DNA of 64,000 nt, taken from positions 6,847,001 through 6,911,000 of the forward strand of contig NZ_CP110128.1 in the NCBI RefSeq assembly GCF_028471945.1, written 5' to 3'. Every line of letters starts with the position of its first letter. Position 1 is the stretch's first letter. Positions 1-6,728 of the stretch are shown one piece after another. Made by a program: the position numbers and the translations under genes. The notes under the pieces are model-generated. The model was not told where the DNA came from and made no database searches. It worked only from the letters and a program-made list of their open reading frames with translations. This DNA is from Pseudomonas sp. WJP1. GTDB lineage: Bacteria > Pseudomonadota > Gammaproteobacteria > Pseudomonadales > Pseudomonadaceae.

Positions 1-35
1 AGCTCAGTCCACCTGCCGAGTAAACACCGCGATCC

Positions 36-122
36 CTGTGGGAGCGGGCTTGCCCGCGATTGAAGGTCGGCACGACCTTCCGCTTTACCTATAGGAGCTG
101 CCGAAGGCTGCGATCTTTTGAT
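36..122. repeat. REP-type repeat pair at window start
   Basis: Positions 36-63 carry a single GTGGGAGCGGGCTTGC-type REP unit, the same family as the paired units found elsewhere in the window. A short hairpin (AAGGTCG / CGACCTT, 63-79) follows, then a second repeat-like unit at 93-122 (GGAGCTGCCGAAGGCTGCGA and its tail), which I recall as another dispersed repeat of the P. fluorescens group. No gene is supported between 1 and 261. The identity of the second repeat is from memory. Confidence 0.55.
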
Positions 123-210
123 CCTAAGCCCCGCAACAATCCCGGCAACGTCCTACAAAGTTCTCATCCGCCGTCCGATTGCGCCGCGATGCTCCGGTTC
201 CTAAGCTCAC

Positions 211-383
211 CCAATGCTGAATGTTCAGCACTGGGTTTGGCGACCTGGAAGCTTAAGGAGCATGACGACCATCGATGCAAGTCATGGCGGTTGTGCGTGG
301 GAGACCTCCGGGTCTGCCGGGTTCCTTTTGCTCCGGTTCGCCAACCCGCGTACAACTGCCACCCAATTGTTTGGCGACAATTG
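211..383 (+). ncRNA. hairpin-rich leader before the Bro-N gene
   Basis: The stretch upstream of the Bro-N gene has several inverted repeats: an 11-bp arm hairpin with one mismatch at 211-234 (CCAATGCTGAA / TTCAGCACTGG), a GACC-TCCG-GGTC hairpin at 303-314, a CAATTG / CAATTG hairpin at 364-383 with loop TTTGGCGA, and a long-range pairing of GGGTTTGGCGA (233-243) with TCGCCAACCC (338-347). TTTGGCGA occurs twice (236-243, 370-377), each copy followed by a TTAAG..AGGAGC stretch. This looks like a structured 5' leader or mobile-element border. I do not recognise a named RNA family. Confidence 0.35.
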
Positions 384-429
384 CCGGCAGCCCTTAAGCA
401 AAAGGAGCTGTATCAATGAATCGAGATGA
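262..429 (+). CDS. possible 55-residue leader peptide overlapping the Bro-N gene
   Basis: An open frame starts at ATG 262, one base after an AAGGAG, and runs to TGA 427-429, so it overlaps the Bro-N start (416) by 14 bases. The predicted peptide begins MTTIDASHGG and is rich in Cys, Arg and Thr. The Shine-Dalgarno-like sequence is too close to the ATG to be ideal, and the frame runs through the hairpins described for this leader, so it may be non-coding. Its overlap with the next start would fit translational coupling or attenuation. The function is unknown. Confidence 0.2.
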   Translation: MTTIDASHGGCAWETSGSAGFLLLRFANPRTTATQLFGDNCRQPLSKRSCINESR

Positions 430-940
430 TGCTTACCTGATCCCCCACGTCTTCACCCGCCACAAACTCCACCTCCATGCCCTCCTCCTCCAAAACCAAC
501 CCTGGTTCAGCGCCCGCGACCTGGGACGATTACTACGCATCTACCTCAACGACCGCCAACTCCGAAAACTAGATCCCGACCAATACCAAACCGTCAAAAC
601 GCTCATCCACGGCAACATCGAAAACACCCTGCTAATCAGCGAATCCGGCGTCTACGCCCTCCTCGTCTACCACTACTGCCCCGAGTACCGAGCGTTGCGT
701 GAATGGCTCACCCACGAAGTCGTCCCCGCTCTCCGTGATGCCCAACACCTGAGCACAACCGAACGCCCACAACTGAGCCTGCTCAACTGGCCGGAAATGT
801 CGTTGAGCTTGCTGCACTGGAATAACCAGCCCTGGATTCGATTGCAGGATGTACCGCAGATGGTGACGGATCGGGAGCAGACAAGACGTCCGGTGCCCCC
901 TTGGTGGAAGCGGGCTTCACGAGTCTTGCAGTCGCTTTGA
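416..940 (+). CDS. Bro-N domain protein (phage antirepressor-like)
   Basis: The 174-residue product resembles the BRO family N-terminal domain found in phage antirepressors and baculovirus BRO proteins. Residues about 15-105 hold the typical pattern: a local-ligand strand (QPWFSARDLGRLL), a later ESGVYALLVY segment and a REWLTHEVVPALR helix that ends the domain. A second, degenerate copy of the opening strand appears near residue 138 (NQPWIRLQDVP). An AAAGGAG Shine-Dalgarno lies a few bases before ATG 416. The usual phage C-terminal domains are absent and there are no phage structural genes nearby, so this is a stand-alone accessory gene. A DNA-binding role is inferred from the family only. 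Confidence 0.7.
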   Translation: MNRDDAYLIPHVFTRHKLHLHALLLQNQPWFSARDLGRLLRIYLNDRQLRKLDPDQYQTVKTLIHGNIENTLLISESGVYALLVYHYCPEYRALREWLTHEVVPALRDAQHLSTTERPQLSLLNWPEMSLSLLHWNNQPWIRLQDVPQMVTDREQTRRPVPPWWKRASRVLQSL

Positions 941-951
941 ATACTTAACGC

Positions 952-1215
952 TCAACCACGCTCGATCTGGGCTGAACGCAAATCATAAGTCGATTGCAGA
1001 TTCAGCCAGAACTCGGGCGTGGTGTTCAGGTGGATGGATAGCTTTTGCGCCAGACCAGCACCGATACCGCTCTGCCGACCAACAACCTTGCTTACTTCAG
1101 CCTCAGGCTCGTTCAGCCAGCTGGCCAACGCAGCGGTTGAAATGCCCAGCGGCTTCAAAAACTCCTCGCTAAGAATTTCACCTGGATGAATCGGGCGCAT
1201 CCCATTCCTGTTCAT
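952..1215 (-). CDS. HigA-family antitoxin, apparently without HigB
   Basis: The 87-residue product has the HigA signature: an RPIHPGEILSEEFLKPLG opening, an XRE-type helix-turn-helix at about residues 23-60 and the TPEFWLNLQ motif near residue 69. HigA proteins neutralise the HigB mRNase and repress their own operon. In higBA loci the toxin precedes the antitoxin; on this strand that space is 1216-1407, which holds no HigB-like frame, so the gene is an orphan. Start 1215 and an in-frame ATG at 1200 are both possible. It converges with the Bro-N gene, with 11 bases between the stops. It may act as a plain transcriptional regulator. Confidence 0.8.
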   Translation of the reverse strand: MNRNGMRPIHPGEILSEEFLKPLGISTAALASWLNEPEAEVSKVVGRQSGIGAGLAQKLSIHLNTTPEFWLNLQSTYDLRSAQIERG

Positions 1216-1407
1216 TCACGTTACCTACGTCTGAATTCAACGAGATCATAACCAGCAACCTTCATCCAGCAAGACCTGCCACACTCTTTCACCGACGTCC
1301 TTCAACTATCTCGGCACGGTCCTACAAAACGTAGCTCTCCTGCCTGATTTATCAGTCCGCACCCTTTTCTTTACACTTTTCTCCTTGTTATTCGATAGAC
1401 GCTAGCA

Positions 1408-1941
1408 ATGAGAAGAAAAGGAAAAGGCACCGAACTTCGAAACCAGACTTACAAATCAAATGCACGAATGCTCGCCTATAAAATTTTCGTCGAGGACTGT
1501 AAGTCTCGGGCTAGGAAACTCAACACCGAGGCCGTTAGGTTCGAACCAATAACTCCCGCAGCGATAACTGCCTGTCACCCGTGGATGGAAGCTGCACTCT
1601 ACCCGTGGGAAAACGTACCGGATTGGAAGTGCAAAGATGCCAAGGGACTGGATTTGGCCATCTGGTACGAAAAGAAGCTGTGTGGTCTGTGTTATGCCAC
1701 TCCGCGTAAAAGCACTATTTGCATAAAGATCGTTCTTTTGCAGGGCCACCCAGACAGATCTCATCCTCTTCGTGGCTTGATCGCCTCGATGGCGCTGCTG
1801 GCTACAGATACCTATGCACGAATGCTGGGGTGCAATGAAATAGAGATTCAAGATCCTGACCCAAATGTCCTCCCCTACTACCAGACTCTCGGATTCAGCT
1901 TCGACCAGACCAATCGACTTGTCATTTACCTGAACGATTAA
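1408..1941 (+). CDS. GNAT-like acetyltransferase family protein
   Basis: The 177-residue product has features of an N-acetyltransferase: a central substrate-side strand (LDLAIWYEKKLCGLCYA, residues about 91-107), a helix near 130-140 (PLRGLIASMALLATDTYARMLGC) and a C-terminal element (YYQTLGFSF, about 161-169) matching the usual Y-x-x-L-GF end of the fold. The Q/R-x-x-G-x-A acetyl-CoA loop is not clear, so activity is uncertain. The N-terminal 20 residues are very basic (RRKGKGTELR). The gene is more AT-rich than its neighbours, which suggests transfer. ATG 1408 lacks a strong Shine-Dalgarno; ATG 1468 is an alternative. Confidence 0.5.
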   Translation: MRRKGKGTELRNQTYKSNARMLAYKIFVEDCKSRARKLNTEAVRFEPITPAAITACHPWMEAALYPWENVPDWKCKDAKGLDLAIWYEKKLCGLCYATPRKSTICIKIVLLQGHPDRSHPLRGLIASMALLATDTYARMLGCNEIEIQDPDPNVLPYYQTLGFSFDQTNRLVIYLND

Positions 1942-1977
1942 TAGTATCTATCTCACTCCCAGGCACAGGAGGTGTCC

Positions 1978-2148
1978 ATGATTCACAAAAAGCGAAAAGC
2001 CAGGCTGTTACTTATCGTTCAGTATCATGCTGAAGCGCTTCGGCTGGCTGGCAGTATTTCAGCCAATCAACAACGATTCCTTGATGTCGCTGCCACTCAC
2101 GGCAACGACCTTGAACCTCCTGGCTTGCTTGCCGGCAAAAGAGCCTGA
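1978..2148 (+). CDS. small basic protein of unknown function (56 aa)
   Basis: A short frame from ATG 1978 to TGA 2146-2148 follows a strong Shine-Dalgarno (CAGGAGG, about seven bases upstream) and is followed directly by a Rho-independent terminator, which together make it a likely real gene. The 56-residue product starts MIHKKRKARLL, is basic at the N-terminus and predicted helical in the middle (QYHAEALRLAGSI). I do not recognise the family. It lies 36 bases after the GNAT-like gene and may share its transcript. Confidence 0.55.
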   Translation: MIHKKRKARLLLIVQYHAEALRLAGSISANQQRFLDVAATHGNDLEPPGLLAGKRA

Positions 2149-2159
2149 AACTGTCTATC

Positions 2160-2187
2160 AAAAAACCGCCTCAATGGCGGTTTTTTT
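2160..2187 (+). terminator. Rho-independent terminator
   Basis: AAAAAACCGCC, loop TCAAT and GGCGGTTTTTTT form a perfect stem with a T tract. It ends the small-gene transcript before comM. The poly-A on the other arm means it could also work on the minus strand. Confidence 0.85.
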
Positions 2188-2325
2188 GTAGCTCGCCGAT
2201 GCCCTGATGCGTAACCGTAATATCCCGTGAAAGTTATGCCCGCATAACCACTCCACCATCCCCTCTCCCCCGTCTATCCTTGAAAAACCCGCAGGAAGCG
2301 GCCTCCGTCACCTCAAGGAACGACC

Positions 2326-3819
2326 ATGTCCCTCTCCATCGTCCACAGCCGCGCCCAGGTTGGCGTGGATGCTCCCTCTGTCACCGTTGAAGTCCATCTG
2401 GCCAATGGTTTGCCATCGCTGACCATGGTCGGGCTGCCCGAGGCGGCGGTGAAGGAAAGCAAGGACCGGGTGCGCAGCGCGATCATCAATTCCGGGCTGC
2501 AGTTTCCGCAACGGCGCATCACGTTGAATCTGGCACCGGCGGATTTGCCCAAGGATGGTGGGCGCTTCGACCTGGCGATTGCGCTGGGGATTCTCTCGGC
2601 CAGCGTACAGGTGCCGACGTTGACGCTCGATGATGTGGAGTGCCTGGGGGAGCTTGCCCTGTCTGGCGCGGTCCGGGCCGTGCGCGGTGTATTGCCCGCA
2701 GCATTGGCGGCGCGCAAGGCTGGGCGTTCGCTGGTCGTACCGCGGGCCAACGCCGAGGAAGCATGCCTGGCGTCGGGCTTGAAGGTGATTGCGGTGGATC
2801 ATTTGCTGGAGGCGGTTGCGCATTTCAATGGGCATACGCCGATCGAGCCCTATGTCTCCAATGGTTTGCTCTACGCCAGCAAACCCTATCCTGATTTGAA
2901 TGAAGTGCAGGGTCAGCAGGCAGCCAAACGAGCGCTGTTGATTGCCGCCGCAGGTGCGCACAACCTTCTGTTCAGCGGGCCGCCGGGGACCGGAAAAACC
3001 TTGTTGGCCAGTCGCCTGCCCGGGCTGCTGCCGCCGCTGTCGGAAAGCGAAGCCCTGGAGGTCGCAGCCATTCAATCGGTCACCAGTTGTGTACCGCTGA
3101 GCCATTGGCCGCATCGGCCGTTTCGCCAGCCTCACCACTCCGCCTCAGGGCCCGCGCTGGTGGGCGGCGGCTCGAAACCTCAGCCGGGCGAGATCACCCT
3201 CGCCCACCATGGTGTTTTGTTTCTTGATGAGCTTCCGGAATTTGAACGCAGGGTGCTTGAGGTGTTGAGAGAGCCCCTGGAGTCCGGGCATATCGTGATT
3301 TCCCGGGCGAAGGATCGCGTACGGTTTCCAGCGCGGTTCCAGTTGGTGGCGGCGATGAATCCGTGCCCCTGTGGATATCTTGGCGAACCTACCGGGCGCT
3401 GCTCCTGCACACCTGACATGGTTCAGCGCTATCGCAACAAGCTATCGGGCCCGCTGCTGGATCGGATCGACTTGCACCTGACCGTGGCACGGGAGGCCAC
3501 GGCGCTGAATCCACCCGTGAAACCGGGAGAGGACAGCGCCAGCGCTGCATTGATCGTGGCCGATGCACGCGAGCGCCAACAGACGCGTCAGGGCTGTGCC
3601 AATGCCTTTCTCGATCTGCCGGGGCTTCGCAAGCACTGCAAGTTGTCCACAGTCGATGAAAACTGGCTGGAAACCGCTTGTGAACGACTCAATCTCTCCC
3701 TGCGATCAGCCCATCGACTGCTCAAGGTCGCGCGCACGCTGGCGGACCTTGAACAAGCCAACGGAATCAGACGCGAACATTTGGCCGAGGCGCTGCAATA
3801 TCGACCGACAACGCTCTAG
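2326..3819 (+). CDS. comM: ComM / YifB Mg-chelatase-like AAA+ ATPase
   Basis: At 497 residues this is a full-length YifB/ComM protein, a hexameric AAA+ helicase that promotes branch migration when foreign DNA is integrated in natural transformation. The N-terminal Lon-protease-like fold (residues 1-170, with VGLPEAAVKESKDRVRSA near 37) is followed by the Mg-chelatase domain: Walker A GPPGTGKT at about 218-225, LFLDELPEF (Walker B) near 298, a Cys-rich stretch (NPCPCGYLGEPTGRCSC) near 345 and a C-terminal helical domain. An AAGGAACG Shine-Dalgarno precedes ATG 2326. It is a single-gene unit; many non-competent pseudomonads also carry it. Confidence 0.95.
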   Translation: MSLSIVHSRAQVGVDAPSVTVEVHLANGLPSLTMVGLPEAAVKESKDRVRSAIINSGLQFPQRRITLNLAPADLPKDGGRFDLAIALGILSASVQVPTLTLDDVECLGELALSGAVRAVRGVLPAALAARKAGRSLVVPRANAEEACLASGLKVIAVDHLLEAVAHFNGHTPIEPYVSNGLLYASKPYPDLNEVQGQQAAKRALLIAAAGAHNLLFSGPPGTGKTLLASRLPGLLPPLSESEALEVAAIQSVTSCVPLSHWPHRPFRQPHHSASGPALVGGGSKPQPGEITLAHHGVLFLDELPEFERRVLEVLREPLESGHIVISRAKDRVRFPARFQLVAAMNPCPCGYLGEPTGRCSCTPDMVQRYRNKLSGPLLDRIDLHLTVAREATALNPPVKPGEDSASAALIVADARERQQTRQGCANAFLDLPGLRKHCKLSTVDENWLETACERLNLSLRSAHRLLKVARTLADLEQANGIRREHLAEALQYRPTTL

Positions 3820-3825
3820 CCAGCG

Positions 3826-5037
3826 TCACCCCTTGGTCAGATCGACCAACGGCGTCTGCCGCACCTCAGTCTCCCGCCCACCTTGAATCTCGCTCACCTG
3901 CTTCAAGGCCTTATCCACAGCCGCCTTATCCGCCAGCAAGCTGTAGCTGATGCGGAACTGCTTGTGTTCCTTCGGCCCGATTGTCGGTACCAGGTCCAGT
4001 GGCCGCTGATAACGGCGGTTGTAGGAAAAACTTGTTCCCGGCTCCAGCCCCGTGACATAGCCCTGGCCTTGGGTATCGGTGTTTTTCCACAGGGAGAAAA
4101 CGGGCAGTGTCTGAGTGTTGAAGCCGACCGAAACCCCCAGGCTGCCGGCCTTGTTATGCAACACGGTCAACGTATCGCCCTTGGCATCGGCATACGGCAC
4201 CACGTTGTAAACCGTCTCGTCGTAGTCCTTGGTCGGTGCGCGGTAGGTTTGCCAGTCCGACAGATCGCCTTTGGCTTTGTCGTTAAACGGTGAGACCTGT
4301 TTCACCGGTGCGGCGAAGCGGGCGCCCTGTTCCAGGAACGGCGTGCTGAAGTTGCTGTGATACAGCGCCTGGTATTCCTTCGGATAGTCACCGTTATTGG
4401 TCAGGGTGTCGTTGAGCGCGAACGTTACGCTGCCGGGTTCGGTGACCAGTTCTGTCGCCACGGAGAAGTCGACTTTCTTGAACGCCTGCTCTTTCAGTTC
4501 GCCGCGCAAGGTGATGGCGTACGGTGGTTTTTCATCGATGTGCAGGGTGACTTTGTTCGCAGGAATGTTGGCGGCCCGACCGTGCAGGGTCAGCAGTTCG
4601 CCGTTGTCGACGCCGGGGTGGCCGACCCATTCGTAGCCGCAGCGGGTGACCAGCTCATTGAAACCTTCCAGCCAACCCAGACCACCGCGGCCATTGAGCT
4701 CGATGAAAGACGGATTGACCACCTCCTTGACCGGCGAATCCCAGCCCATGCGCACACTACCGACCGACGCCTGCAGCACGTTCATCCCGCGAGTCGGCAC
4801 CACCGAGAGCTTCATCGTGCCGTTATCGATGTCGACGATGCTGACGCCCTCTTGCCGACCACCGTGCAAGGTTCGAAGTGTCACGGAGAAGGGTTGGTCG
4901 GTTTTCACACCGAGTTGCTGGCTGGTGATCTGCCAGTTTTGCGCGGCTTTGTCGCTGTCGAGCAGGACGTAATCCCAAGCCATGGCGTGGGAGGCGGACA
5001 GCGCGCCAAGGACAACGAGGAGTTTGAGCGGGGACAT
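3826..5037 (-). CDS. exported DUF4432 / aldose 1-epimerase-like protein
   Basis: The 403-residue product begins with a signal peptide (about 20 residues, cut after SHAMA) and continues as a galactose-mutarotase-like beta-sandwich of the DUF4432 family. Recognisable pieces are VVPTRGMNVLQA near residue 80, WLEGFNELVTRCGYEW near 120, the YHSNFSTPFLEQGARF stretch in the middle and GLEPGTSFSYNRRYQR near 330. A sugar-binding or epimerase role in the periplasm is inferred from the fold; the substrate is unknown. It converges on comM, with six bases between the two stops, and has its own upstream promoter. Confidence 0.8.
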   Translation of the reverse strand: MSPLKLLVVLGALSASHAMAWDYVLLDSDKAAQNWQITSQQLGVKTDQPFSVTLRTLHGGRQEGVSIVDIDNGTMKLSVVPTRGMNVLQASVGSVRMGWDSPVKEVVNPSFIELNGRGGLGWLEGFNELVTRCGYEWVGHPGVDNGELLTLHGRAANIPANKVTLHIDEKPPYAITLRGELKEQAFKKVDFSVATELVTEPGSVTFALNDTLTNNGDYPKEYQALYHSNFSTPFLEQGARFAAPVKQVSPFNDKAKGDLSDWQTYRAPTKDYDETVYNVVPYADAKGDTLTVLHNKAGSLGVSVGFNTQTLPVFSLWKNTDTQGQGYVTGLEPGTSFSYNRRYQRPLDLVPTIGPKEHKQFRISYSLLADKAAVDKALKQVSEIQGGRETEVRQTPLVDLTKG

Positions 5038-5067
5038 GGGGAAAGCCTTTCTTGGAGTTGTGCATTT

Positions 5068-5096
5068 TTTATAGCGCTGATGAAACGATTCAGCAA
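5068..5096 (-). promoter_or_regulatory. sigma-70 promoter for the DUF4432 gene
   Basis: Read on the minus strand, TTGCTG (5091-5096) and TATAAA (5068-5073) are separated by exactly 17 bases. Transcription would start near 5061 and give a leader of about 24 bases before ATG 5037, which has a GAAAGG-type Shine-Dalgarno. Confidence 0.6.
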
Positions 5097-5217
5097 GCTT
5101 AAAAAGTGCACCCCCTAGCCTTCCAAAGCCAATTAATATTGACCTTATGCAACCTCCGCACGCTTACGTTAGTCTCATAAGGTTTGAACCTCCGGCAGTT
5201 TGACGGCGACACTATTA

Positions 5218-5234
5218 TGGCATCATGGTCGCTT
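5218..5234 (+). promoter_or_regulatory. possible sigma-54 promoter before srfA
   Basis: TGGCAT, five bases, then TCGCTT matches the TGGCAC-N5-TTGCWT sigma-54 pattern in spacing, with GG and GC twelve bases apart, but has two mismatches. It would give a leader of about 60 bases ahead of the SrfABC cluster. No convincing sigma-70 pair was found in 5100-5303. This is a weak prediction. Confidence 0.25.
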
Positions 5235-5303
5235 GCCAAATGCAGGAGCAGGTACAGACACATTTGTCTGTCATTTTTGCGCAACGGATCGTATGGAGTT
5301 TGA

Positions 5304-6722
5304 ATGCGCGGGGCACTATTACGCAGCGGCAAGAGCGGGTCATTCACTGCCCTCGGCGAAACAGGTCAACCGGTCTACCGGGCAGCCCTGCAATTGCGCG
5401 AAGCCATTCGCCGCAAGAATCCCGATTTGGTAGATCATCTGGCCATCCCTCAAAGCGATGAGCTCGGCAACCAGATCGATTGGTACAGCGCCCTCGACGG
5501 CGATGTGATTCCGTGGAGCAGCGCGACCGAAGAAGAACGCGCCCCTGCCCGCCGCCAGCTTGAAGCGCTGAAGACCGCGCTCGAAGAGTTGAGCCAGCGT
5601 TTCCTGGGTACTGACTCCGCCGAACAGCAGCAAGGCGACAAAGCCGTGTTCGGCAAGCTGCTCAAGCGCGTGATTCATTTCCCGGACGAAAACTTCGTCT
5701 ACCTGGTGCAAGGCAAACCGGTGCTGACCTTCTGGGGTTTCGAGCATGCCGGTACCGGCAACAGCGACCCCCTGCACTGCCTTTATCAGGTCCCGCCCGC
5801 GTTCACGCTGCCACCCGTGGCCGAAGCGCCTGTTGTTGCGCCCGTTGTGCCGGTGGTTGCTCGTCCGTGGTGGCGTCGCTGGTGGTGGCTGTTGCTGCTG
5901 CCGCTCCTGCTGCTGCTTTTGTGGCTTTTGCTCGGCCTGCGAGGGTGCGTCCCGATTCCGTTGGTGGCGGTAGATTTGCTGCCCAAGGGCGTTGTACCGG
6001 TGGAAAAACAACTGGAAGAGCCGCCTCTGACCGGCAATGTCACGACGCTGAATGGCGTCCCGGTGACAGGCACTGTTATAGGCTCGACCACTGGAACCGG
6101 CACCGCCGTGACCGGAACGCAGGGTGTGGAAACGCCAGCCGTCGAGGGTAACGAGGCTGACATGGCACCCGCCGACTTGAGCAAAGACCCGGCCATAGAC
6201 CCCGCAGCTGAAAACAAAACTGCGCCACCCGAAAACAAAACTGAGTCACCTGAAGACAAGACCGCGCCACCCGAAAACAAAACCACGCCGCCGGATGTCA
6301 CATCGCCCGAAGCAGAAAAATCCGCCGCCGCAAAATCCGGCCCGCCCCTGAGCATCCCGCCAGACGCCGCCGACGGTGCCGCCAAATTTCTCGATGGCCA
6401 GTACAGCGCAGGCGCCGGGATACAGGACAGCCGAACCGGCAAACCACTGCGCCTGGAATACCAGCTCAAGGACGGTAAGGGCCAAGTCACCGTCCACCAG
6501 GCCAACGGATCGAAATGCAGTGGGCCGGTGAGCGCTACTATGAAGGGTGGCAGCCTGGCCATCGACAGCCAGGGCCAGGCCGTTTGCGCCGATGGCAGCA
6601 CTTACGAGATGCCCAAGGTCAACTGCCGCCCAGGGGCGACCACGATCGCGGACTGCACCGGCGGTTACGGAAAAGAACAATTCCCCATGTCCATGCGGCA
6701 AGTGGCCGAAAAAACGGAATAA
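5304..6722 (+). CDS. srfA: SrfA-family single-pass membrane protein
   Basis: This 472-residue protein matches SrfA by position directly before SrfB and SrfC, and by its layout. Residues 1-165 form a cytoplasmic domain (GDVIPW near 66, VYLVQGKPVLTFW near 132-144). A Pro/Val linker and a Trp/Arg-flanked membrane segment at about 189-212 follow. Then comes a disordered stretch with four PENKT-type repeats (residues about 303-328) and a small Cys-containing C-terminal domain that would sit in the periplasm. GGAG lies five bases before ATG 5304. Srf proteins were named as SsrB-regulated factors in Salmonella; the molecular function is unknown. It is the first gene of an eleven-gene cluster. Confidence 0.75.
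   Translation: MRGALLRSGKSGSFTALGETGQPVYRAALQLREAIRRKNPDLVDHLAIPQSDELGNQIDWYSALDGDVIPWSSATEEERAPARRQLEALKTALEELSQRFLGTDSAEQQQGDKAVFGKLLKRVIHFPDENFVYLVQGKPVLTFWGFEHAGTGNSDPLHCLYQVPPAFTLPPVAEAPVVAPVVPVVARPWWRRWWWLLLLPLLLLLLWLLLGLRGCVPIPLVAVDLLPKGVVPVEKQLEEPPLTGNVTTLNGVPVTGTVIGSTTGTGTAVTGTQGVETPAVEGNEADMAPADLSKDPAIDPAAENKTAPPENKTESPEDKTAPPENKTTPPDVTSPEAEKSAAAKSGPPLSIPPDAADGAAKFLDGQYSAGAGIQDSRTGKPLRLEYQLKDGKGQVTVHQANGSKCSGPVSATMKGGSLAIDSQGQAVCADGSTYEMPKVNCRPGATTIADCTGGYGKEQFPMSMRQVAEKTE
6208..6296 (+). repeat. short tandem repeat inside srfA
   Basis: About four imperfect 24-base units (GAAAACAAAACTGCGCCACC type) encode repeated PENKT/PEDKT blocks in the disordered periplasmic linker of SrfA. The copy number of such a tract can vary by slippage without changing frame, because the unit is a multiple of three. 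Confidence 0.75.
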
Positions 6723-6728
6723 CCCGAC

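Noticed and set aside
60..419. 119-codon frame upstream of Bro-N
   Set aside because: It runs through REP-type repeats and hairpins and has no ribosome site or recognisable sequence.
416..2148. Accessory genes considered as a prophage remnant
   Set aside because: Only the Bro-N domain is phage-like; no integrase, attachment site or structural gene is visible.
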